Positions 35,560 through 40,504 of a stretch of DNA of 40,504 nucleotides are shown here, in pieces; the first letter of the stretch is position 1, and each line of letters opens with the position of its first letter. The notes under the pieces were generated by a model. That model saw only the letters and a list, made by a program, of their open reading frames with translations. It ran no database searches and was not told the origin of the DNA. Position numbers and translations under genes: made by a program. The stretch is from RGIG5472 sp051867635 (lineage in GTDB: Bacteria; Bacillota; Clostridia; Oscillospirales; Oscillospiraceae), in contig JBJDYT010000085.1 in the NCBI GenBank assembly GCA_051867635.1, forward strand, positions 1 to 40,504. The letters are read 5' to 3'.

Positions 35560-35800
35560 TTTTTCTTTCCTCCTGTTTTAGAGTTACAGGCGGCAGGTGA
35601 GATTATACCGCCTGTTCAGGCAGCGAGGTATCAGAACCAATTCGCTCCGCCGCGCGCGGCGGCTTAATTGCCCCTGACCTTTCGCCATCCCGTATCACAA
35701 AGGTCCATATCAAAAGCCTTTGCTCACAAAAAATGTTTGTTTGCCCTCTCTTCCCTGCCCAGCGCGGCACGGCGGCAGCGCTGAGCAGGTGAAACGGGAC
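35560..35800. repeat. Insertion-like 241-base gap between rpsN and rpsH
   Basis: No gene is supported in this stretch. An 8-bp direct repeat, GCAGGTGA, at 35593-35600 and 35785-35792 brackets about 185 bases. Inside lie a 16-bp GC palindrome (near 35650-35665), a stem of 11 bp with one G-U pair near 35752-35786 and, on the minus strand, two overlapping stems near the rpsH end (GCCTG-AA-CAGGC, or CAGGCGG pairing with CCGCCTG). A TATAAT lies in that second loop but without a good -35 box. The content looks like a small inserted element or a regulatory leader. Confidence 0.5.
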
Positions 35801-35986
35801 TTAGAAAGAAGCCTTGCGGACGCCGGGGATCTCGCCCTTGTACGCCAGCTCGCGGAAGCAGATACGGCAGACGCCGTAGTTGCGGAGGTAGGCGTGGGGA
35901 CGGCCGCAGAGCTTGCAGCGGTTGTACCTGCGAGTGGAGAACTTGGGGGCAGCCTGCTGCTTCAGGATCATGGATTTCTTAGCCAT
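35801..35986 (-). CDS. rpsZ: 30S ribosomal protein S14, zinc type
   Basis: S14 is in the 30S head. The 61-residue protein is the short, zinc-binding form (rpsN1/rpsZ): C24-x2-C27 in NRCKLCGRP and C40-x2-C43 in GVCRICFREL. The start is MAKKSMILKQQAAPKFSTRR. It follows rplE by 16 bases. Confidence 0.98.
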   Translation of the reverse strand: MAKKSMILKQQAAPKFSTRRYNRCKLCGRPHAYLRNYGVCRICFRELAYKGEIPGVRKASF

Positions 35987-36002
35987 TCTTCAGTCTCCTC
36001 TC

Positions 36003-36542
36003 TTATCTTTCAAAGGGTGCGCCCACGGCGGTGAGGAGGGCCTTGGCTTCCTCATCGGTCTTGGCGGTGGTGCAGATCACGATATCCATGCCGCGGATCT
36101 TGTCGATCTTGTCGTACTCGATCTCGGGGAAGATGAGCTGCTCCTTGATGCCCAGGGCATAGTTGCCGCGGCCGTCGAAGGCGTTGGGGTTGATGCCGCG
36201 GAAGTCGCGGACGCGGGGCAGGGCCACGTTGAACAGGCGGTCCAGGAACTCCCACATCTTGTCGCCGCGGAGGGTGACCTTGGCGCCGACGGGCATGCCT
36301 TCACGGACCTTGAAGTTCGCGATGGACTTCTTGGCCTTGGTGATGACGGCCTTCTGGCCGGTGATGGCGGCCAGGTCGCGGGCGACGGCGTCCAGGACCT
36401 TGGGGTTCTCGCGGGCTTCGCCGCAGCCGACGTTCACGATGATCTTGTCGATCTTGGGGATCTGCATGGTGCTCTTGTAGCCAAACTGCTTGAAGAGAGC
36501 GGGGGCGATCTCCTCGGTATACTTAACCTTCAGTCTTGCCAT
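36003..36542 (-). CDS. rplE: 50S ribosomal protein L5
   Basis: L5 binds 5S rRNA and contacts P-site tRNA. The 179-residue protein has PKIDKIIVNVGCGEARENPK, the ITGQKAVITKAKKSIANFKV segment and the end FPEIEYDKIDKIRGMDIVI. The start chosen is the ATG at 36542 (MARLKVKYTEEIAPALFKQF), with AAAGGAG upstream; the open frame runs 15 codons further into rplX. Confidence 0.99.
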   Translation of the reverse strand: MARLKVKYTEEIAPALFKQFGYKSTMQIPKIDKIIVNVGCGEARENPKVLDAVARDLAAITGQKAVITKAKKSIANFKVREGMPVGAKVTLRGDKMWEFLDRLFNVALPRVRDFRGINPNAFDGRGNYALGIKEQLIFPEIEYDKIDKIRGMDIVICTTAKTDEEAKALLTAVGAPFER

Positions 36543-36559
36543 TGTACTCTCTCCTTTCC

Positions 36560-36871
36560 TTACAGCTCGGCGCCGCAGTGCTTGCACACGCGGACTTTCT
36601 TGCCGTCAGCGACCTTATGCGCAACGCGGGTGCCCTTGTTGCACTTGGGGCAGACCACCTGGACCTTGGAGGCGTAGATGGCAGCTTCACGCTGCACGAT
36701 GCCGCCGGTCTCGCCCTGCTTGCGGGGCTTGATGTGGCAGGTCGCCATGTTGATGCCCTCGACAACGACCTTCTGCTCGCTGGGCACGGTGCCCAGGACC
36801 TTGCCGGTCTTGCCTCTGTCCTTGCCGGACAGAACGACCACGGTGTCGTTCTTCTTAATGTTCATAGCCAT
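36560..36871 (-). CDS. rplX: 50S ribosomal protein L24
   Basis: L24 initiates assembly of the large subunit. The 103-residue protein has the KOW motif (VVVLSGKDRGKTGKVLGTVP) and a C-terminal zinc-finger-like pair, C74-x2-C77 and C96-x2-C99 (VVCPKCNKGTR, VRVCKHCGAEL), as in many Firmicutes. GGAGG lies upstream of the first ATG; a second ATG two codons later is equally possible. Confidence 0.99.
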   Translation of the reverse strand: MAMNIKKNDTVVVLSGKDRGKTGKVLGTVPSEQKVVVEGINMATCHIKPRKQGETGGIVQREAAIYASKVQVVCPKCNKGTRVAHKVADGKKVRVCKHCGAEL

Positions 36872-36885
36872 CTCGTATGCCCTCC

Positions 36886-37254
36886 TTAAATGACCTCGGG
36901 AGCCAGGGACAGGATCTTCATGTAATCCTTGTCGCGCAGCTCACGGGCAACGGGCCCAAAGATACGGGTGCCGCGGGGGTTCTTATCCTCCTTGATGAGG
37001 ACGGCGGCGTTGTCGTCGAAGCGGACATAGGTGCCGTCGTTGCGGCGGATGCCCTTGGCGCTGCGGACGATGACGGCGCGGACGACCTCGCCCTTCTTCA
37101 CCTGACCGCCGGGAGCCGCCTTGCGGACGGAAGCGACGATGACGTCGCCGATGTTGCCGTACTTGCGCTTGGAACCGCCCAGAACGCGGATGCACTTGAT
37201 TTCCTTGGCGCCAGTGTTATCGGCGACCTTCAGAAAAGTTTCCTGCTGAATCAT
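36886..37254 (-). CDS. rplN: 50S ribosomal protein L14
   Basis: L14 forms an intersubunit bridge and is the target of the silencing factor RsfS. The 122-residue protein reads MIQQETFLKVADNTGAKEIK and ends GPVARELRDKDYMKILSLAP-EVI. AAGGAGG precedes the ATG. Confidence 0.99.
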   Translation of the reverse strand: MIQQETFLKVADNTGAKEIKCIRVLGGSKRKYGNIGDVIVASVRKAAPGGQVKKGEVVRAVIVRSAKGIRRNDGTYVRFDDNAAVLIKEDKNPRGTRIFGPVARELRDKDYMKILSLAPEVI

Positions 37255-37268
37255 ATTCCGGCGCCTCC

Positions 37269-37532
37269 TTACTTAGCTTTCTCGATGATCTCGACCACGC
37301 GCCATCTCTTGTCCTTGCTGAGGGGGCGGGTCTCCATCACCTTCACGGTATCGCCGACGCCGCACGCGTTGTTCTCGTCGTGGGCCTTCAGCTTATAGGT
37401 ACGGCCGACGATCTTCTTGTACAGAGGATGGGCCACGCGGTCGGAAATCGCGACCACCACGGTCTTGTCCATCTTGTCAGAAACGACCTTACCCACACGG
37501 GTCTTACGGGAGGAATTTCTCTTTTCTTCCAT
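37269..37532 (-). CDS. rpsQ: 30S ribosomal protein S17
   Basis: S17 is an OB-fold protein that binds the 5' domain of 16S rRNA. The 87-residue protein has KTRVGKVVSDKMDKTVVVAI, HPLYKKIVGRTYKLKAHDEN and VKVMETRPLSKDKRWRVVEI. AGGAGG precedes the ATG, two bases after the rpmC stop. Confidence 0.99.
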   Translation of the reverse strand: MEEKRNSSRKTRVGKVVSDKMDKTVVVAISDRVAHPLYKKIVGRTYKLKAHDENNACGVGDTVKVMETRPLSKDKRWRVVEIIEKAK

Positions 37533-37534
37533 GT

Positions 37535-37729
37535 TTAGTTATCCTCCTTTTCACGGATCATGGTCTTGACTCGGGCAATATCACGCTTGGTCTGCTGGAT
37601 CTTCAGGGGGTTATCCAGCTGGTTGGTGGCGTGCTGCATGCGCAGGAAGAACAGATCCTTCTTCAGTTCGGACAGCTTTTCGTTCAGCTGCTCGACGCTC
37701 ATGGCGCGAACTTCACTTGCCTTCATCAT
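37535..37729 (-). CDS. rpmC: 50S ribosomal protein L29
   Basis: L29 lies at the peptide exit site, where SRP and trigger factor dock. The 64-residue helical protein reads KASEVRAMSVEQLNEKLSEL, LKKDLFFLRMQHATNQLDNP and IARVKTMIREKE. The first ATG overlaps the rplP stop codon by one base; a second ATG follows at once and could also be used. Confidence 0.98.
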   Translation of the reverse strand: MMKASEVRAMSVEQLNEKLSELKKDLFFLRMQHATNQLDNPLKIQQTKRDIARVKTMIREKEDN

Positions 37730-38163
37730 TATTCACCTACTTCCTGAGCCTCGAGGTCCTCGCGCTTGACGATGCGCGTCTTGATGGGCAGCTTGTGGCT
37801 GGCCAGACGCAGCGCTTCCTTAGCGATCTCCTCGGGAACGCCGGCGATTTCGAACATCACGCGGCCGGGTTTGACAACGGACACCCAGAACTCGGGAGAG
37901 CCCTTACCGGAACCCATGCGGACCTCGGCAGGCTTCTTCGTAACGGGCTTATCGGGGAAGATCTTGATCCACACCTGACCGCCGCGCTTGGTGTAGCGGG
38001 TCATGGCGATACGGGCGGCCTCGATCTGGTTGCTGGTGATCCAGGCGGGCTCGGTGGCGACCAGGCCGTACTCACCATAGGTGATCTTGTTGCCGCGCAG
38101 GGCCTTGCCGGTCATACGGCCGCGCTGGACTCTGCGGTACTTCACTCTCTTGGGCAGAAGCAT
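37729..38163 (-). CDS. rplP: 50S ribosomal protein L16
   Basis: L16 helps form the A-site tRNA binding region. The 144-residue protein has MLLPKRVKYRRVQRGRMTGK, GNKITYGEYGLVATEPAWIT and RMGSGKGSPEFWVSVVKPGR. Its ATG overlaps the rpsC stop codon by one base (TAATG), so translation is coupled to rpsC. Confidence 0.99.
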   Translation of the reverse strand: MLLPKRVKYRRVQRGRMTGKALRGNKITYGEYGLVATEPAWITSNQIEAARIAMTRYTKRGGQVWIKIFPDKPVTKKPAEVRMGSGKGSPEFWVSVVKPGRVMFEIAGVPEEIAKEALRLASHKLPIKTRIVKREDLEAQEVGE

Positions 38164-38984
38164 TACCGGGCGCCTCCTTCCTTGTTCTCAGTGGGTCTGC
38201 GGAAGCCCTGGCCCTGCTGGGGACGGGGACCGCGGTTGAAGCCCTGGCCGTCGCGGCGGGGAGGACGGCGGTCGCCATCCCGGCGGGGACGGCGCTCACG
38301 GCGCTCCTCATAGGGCTTGGAGGTATCGATGGTGCGGGGGGTGGTGCGCAGGGTCTGGGTCAGGACCTCGCCCTTGTAGATCCACACCTTGCAGCCGATG
38401 CGGCCGAAGGTCGTGGCGGCCTCAGCGAAGCCGTAGTCGATGTCGGCGCGGATGGTCTGCAGGGGGGTGGTGCCGTCATGGTAATGCTCGACACCGGCGA
38501 TCTCGCGGCCGCCCAGACGGCCGGAGCAGGCGCACTTGATGCCCTTGGCGCCGCTGCGCATGGCGCGGCCCATGGCGTTCTTCATGGCGCGGCGGTGGCT
38601 GATGCGCTTCTCCAGCTGCGCGGCGATATTCTCCGCCACCAGCTGCGCGTCCATATCGGGGTTCTTGACCTCGACGATGTTCAGCTTCACGCTCTTGCCG
38701 ATCATCTTCTCCACGGCCAGGCGGTACTTCTCGATCTCCGTGCCGCCCTTGCCAATGACGACGCCCGGACGGGCGCAGTGCAGGTAGATGACCACCTTGT
38801 CGCTGCTGCGCTCGATCTCGATCTTGGGGATACCGGCGCTGTAGAGGTTCTTCTTCAGATATTCACGGATCTTGTGGTCCTCGACCAGCAGGTCGCCGAC
38901 CTTCTCTTCTCTGGCATACCAACGGGAGTCCCAGTCTTTGATGACGCCCACGCGCAGGCCGTGAGGATTAACTTTGTGTCCCAT
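38163..38984 (-). CDS. rpsC: 30S ribosomal protein S3 with an Arg-rich C-terminal extension
   Basis: S3 lies at the mRNA entry channel. The 273-residue protein has the type-II KH domain (ARPGVVIGKGGTEIEKYRLA, about residues 71-90) and the C-domain (HRRAMKNAMGRAMRSGAKGI, HYHDGTTPLQTIRADIDYGF). After about residue 210 it carries some 60 extra residues rich in Arg, Gly, Pro and Gln (repeated RRDG, RRPR and FNRGPRPQQGQGFRRP). Bacillus S3 is about 218 residues and lacks this tail. Disorder and RNA binding are likely but inferred. Confidence 0.99.
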   Translation of the reverse strand: MGHKVNPHGLRVGVIKDWDSRWYAREEKVGDLLVEDHKIREYLKKNLYSAGIPKIEIERSSDKVVIYLHCARPGVVIGKGGTEIEKYRLAVEKMIGKSVKLNIVEVKNPDMDAQLVAENIAAQLEKRISHRRAMKNAMGRAMRSGAKGIKCACSGRLGGREIAGVEHYHDGTTPLQTIRADIDYGFAEAATTFGRIGCKVWIYKGEVLTQTLRTTPRTIDTSKPYEERRERRPRRDGDRRPPRRDGQGFNRGPRPQQGQGFRRPTENKEGGAR

Positions 38985-39000
38985 AAACTGTCCTCCTCCC

Positions 39001-39336
39001 TCAGTCCTTCTCCGCGACCACGAGAGTCACGTGAGAGGTTCTCTTGTTGATGCGGTAAGCTCTGCCCTGCGCCCGGGGCATCATTCTCTTCAGAATGGGG
39101 CCGGGGGTGGCGAACACCTCGGAGACGTACAGCTTGGAGGGATCCATGCTGAAGTTGTTCTCCGCGTTGGCGCAGGCGCTCTTGAGGAGCTTCATCAGAG
39201 GCTCCGACGCAGCCTTGGGGGTCTGCATCAGGATAGCCATGGCGGTGCCGGCATCCTTGCCGCGGATCAGGTCGCAGACGATCTGGACCTTGCGGGGAGA
39301 GATGCGGACAAATCTCAGATAAGCTTTAGCTTCCAT
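39001..39336 (-). CDS. rplV: 50S ribosomal protein L22
   Basis: L22 lines the peptide exit tunnel; changes in its loop give macrolide resistance. The 111-residue protein reads MEAKAYLRFVRISPRKVQIV and has the C-terminal PRAQGRAYRINKRTSHVTLV. The start chosen is the ATG at 39336, 9 bases after AGGAGG; an earlier ATG at 39345 touches that site directly and is unlikely. Confidence 0.98.
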   Translation of the reverse strand: MEAKAYLRFVRISPRKVQIVCDLIRGKDAGTAMAILMQTPKAASEPLMKLLKSACANAENNFSMDPSKLYVSEVFATPGPILKRMMPRAQGRAYRINKRTSHVTLVVAEKD

Positions 39337-39350
39337 GTTCTGCATCCTCC

Positions 39351-39614
39351 TTACTTAGACTTCACGTGGCCGCGGAAGGTACGGGTGGGAGCGAACTCGC
39401 CCAGCTTGTGGCCGACCATATCTTCCTGGATATAAACGGGAACGTGTCTGCGGCCGTCGTGGACCGCGATGGTGTGGCCGACGAAGGAGGGGAAGATGGT
39501 GGAGCTGCGGCTCCAGGTCTTCAGGACCTTCTTCTCGCCGGTCTTATTCATTTCCTCCACGCGCTTCAGCAGCTCGGGGGCAACGAAAGGACCTTTTTTC
39601 ACAGATCTGCTCAT
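39351..39614 (-). CDS. rpsS: 30S ribosomal protein S19
   Basis: S19 is in the 30S head and contacts the 50S subunit. The 87-residue protein reads MSRSVKKGPFVAPELLKRVE, with FVGHTIAVHDGRRHVPVYI and GHKLGEFAPTRTFRGH. AGGAGG precedes the ATG. Confidence 0.99.
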   Translation of the reverse strand: MSRSVKKGPFVAPELLKRVEEMNKTGEKKVLKTWSRSSTIFPSFVGHTIAVHDGRRHVPVYIQEDMVGHKLGEFAPTRTFRGHVKSK

Positions 39615-39629
39615 GATTCACTTGCCTCC

Positions 39630-40466
39630 TTACTTCACATTACGGCGCTTGACGATGAACTTATTGGTGGGGTTCTTGTCCTTGCGGGTCTTGTAACCCA
39701 GAGCGGGCTTGCCCCAGGGAGTCACAGGACCGGGACGGCCCACAGGGCTCTTGCCCTCGCCGCCGCCGTGGGGGTGGTCGCAGGGGTTCATGACGGAGCC
39801 GCGGACGGTGGGCCGCCAGCCCATGTGGCGCTTGCGGCCGGCCTTGCCGAGCTGGATGTTCTCATGCTCGATGTTGCCCACCTGGCCGATGGTGGCGTAG
39901 CAGTTGGTGCGCACGATGCGGACCTCGCCGGAGGGCATACGGATCTGGGCGTCGTCGCCGTCCTTGGCCATCAGCTGGGCGGAGGTGCCGGCGGCGCGGA
40001 CCAGCTGGCCGCCCTTGCCGGGGTGCATCTCGATGTTGTGGATCACGGTACCCACGGGGATGTTGGCGATGGGCAGCGCGTTGCCGGGCTTGATATCCGC
40101 GGCGGCGCTGGCCTGGATCTTGTCGCCCACGCTCAGGCCCACGGGAGCCAGGATGTAGCGCTTCTCGCCGTCCTCATACTGCACCAGCGCGATGTAGGCG
40201 CTGCGGTTGGGATCGTATTCCAGGCGCAGGACCGTGGCGAACATCTCCAGCTTGTTGCGCTTGAAGTCGATGACACGGTACTTGCGCTTGTTGCCGCCGC
40301 CGCGGTGGCGGACGGTGATGCGGCCGTAGCTGTTGCGACCGGCGTTCTTCTTGATGGTCTCAACCAGGCTACGCTCAGGTTTTGCCTTCTTGTCCACACC
40401 GTCGAAGCCGGAAACGGTCATGTTCCGCCGGGACGGGGTATAAGGCTTAAAAGTTTTAATAGCCAT
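39630..40466 (-). CDS. rplB: 50S ribosomal protein L2
   Basis: L2 supports subunit joining and the peptidyl transferase centre. The 278-residue protein has FKPYTPSRRNMTVSGFD, RNSYGRITVRHRGGGNKRKY and the conserved C-terminal loop NPCDHPHGGGEGKSPVGRPG with its key histidine. AAAGGAG precedes the ATG. It follows the end of rplW by about 29 bases. Confidence 0.99.
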   Translation of the reverse strand: MAIKTFKPYTPSRRNMTVSGFDGVDKKAKPERSLVETIKKNAGRNSYGRITVRHRGGGNKRKYRVIDFKRNKLEMFATVLRLEYDPNRSAYIALVQYEDGEKRYILAPVGLSVGDKIQASAAADIKPGNALPIANIPVGTVIHNIEMHPGKGGQLVRAAGTSAQLMAKDGDDAQIRMPSGEVRIVRTNCYATIGQVGNIEHENIQLGKAGRKRHMGWRPTVRGSVMNPCDHPHGGGEGKSPVGRPGPVTPWGKPALGYKTRKDKNPTNKFIVKRRNVK

Positions 40467-40495
40467 TTGCGTTTCTCTCCTTTATTGAGATTGGT

Positions 40496-40504
40496 TTAGA
40501 CCAT
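40496..40504 (-). CDS. rplW: Probable last codons of ribosomal protein L23 (partial)
   Basis: The S10 operon order places rplW just upstream of rplB. The window edge on the minus strand reads ATG GTC TAA, which would be a C-terminal Met-Val and stop. Only two residues are visible, so the call rests on gene order. Confidence 0.45.
   Translation of the reverse strand: MV

Noticed and set aside
35620..35750. A minus-strand frame reading LLIWTFVIRDGERSG and on to AERIGSDTSLPEQAV in the rpsZ-rpsH gap
   Set aside because: It has no start codon with a ribosome binding site and ends inside the hairpin region. It may be part of an inserted element, but no gene is supported.

Overview
This window is about 40.5 kb of GC-rich chromosome (roughly 60-65% GC by eye) from a spore-forming, Gram-positive anaerobe of the class Clostridia. 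The Oscillospiraceae group (Flavonifractor, Intestinimonas, Oscillibacter and relatives) is the best guess. The evidence is strong AGGAGG-type ribosome binding sites, a perfect CIRCE heat-shock operator, a Gram-positive style LexA, a GerA-family germination protein, zinc-type S14 and the Firmicutes spc/alpha gene order. The species cannot be named from the sequence alone.

Layout. (1) 1-560: the 3' end of a large serine recombinase of a mobile element, its terminator and a short junction. (2) 555-6,600: clpB with CIRCE on the minus strand, then a DUF2156-GNAT fusion and a GerA-type spore germination protein on the plus strand. (3) 6,600-11,500: a run of minus-strand genes: an OPT-family peptide transporter, an orphan PqqD-like protein, a small membrane-anchored protein, the dipeptidase PepD and a MarR regulator. 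(4) 11,500-15,100: a structured non-coding stretch, three Pho-box-like repeats and a ppk-ppx polyphosphate operon. (5) 15,100-19,000: a gene remnant, an AT-richer HD hydrolase, an RlmD-type rRNA methyltransferase and a beta-CASP nuclease. (6) 19,200-24,780: secA, a hairpin-rich block carrying two extra copies of the secA 3' end, pgeF and a peptide-binding lipoprotein. (7) 24,800-26,800: lexA and secG (divergent) and a polysaccharide deacetylase. (8) 26,830-40,504: the S10/spc/alpha ribosomal protein operon on the minus strand, from the last codons of rplW through rplB to rplQ, with secY, adk, map, infA and rpoA.

How the genes fit together. The right third is the core translation/secretion operon; secY there, secG at 25.7 kb and secA at 19.2 kb together encode the Sec translocase. 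The OPT-PqqD-membrane protein-PepD run looks like a peptide import, recognition and hydrolysis cassette. Its second half has its own promoter, covered by a perfect 15-bp palindrome. The ppk-ppx pair makes and degrades polyphosphate and may be controlled by phosphate. Sporulation is represented by the GerA-family gene (candidate sigma-G promoter) and possibly by the deacetylase (candidate sigma-E promoter).

The least ordinary features are the peptide cassette with its palindrome, the triplicated secA tail, the Pho-box-like repeats before ppk, an RNA-switch-like set of repeats at 11.53-11.66 kb, and a 241-nt insertion-like gap between rpsN and rpsH. No tRNA, rRNA, CRISPR array or complete insertion sequence was seen.
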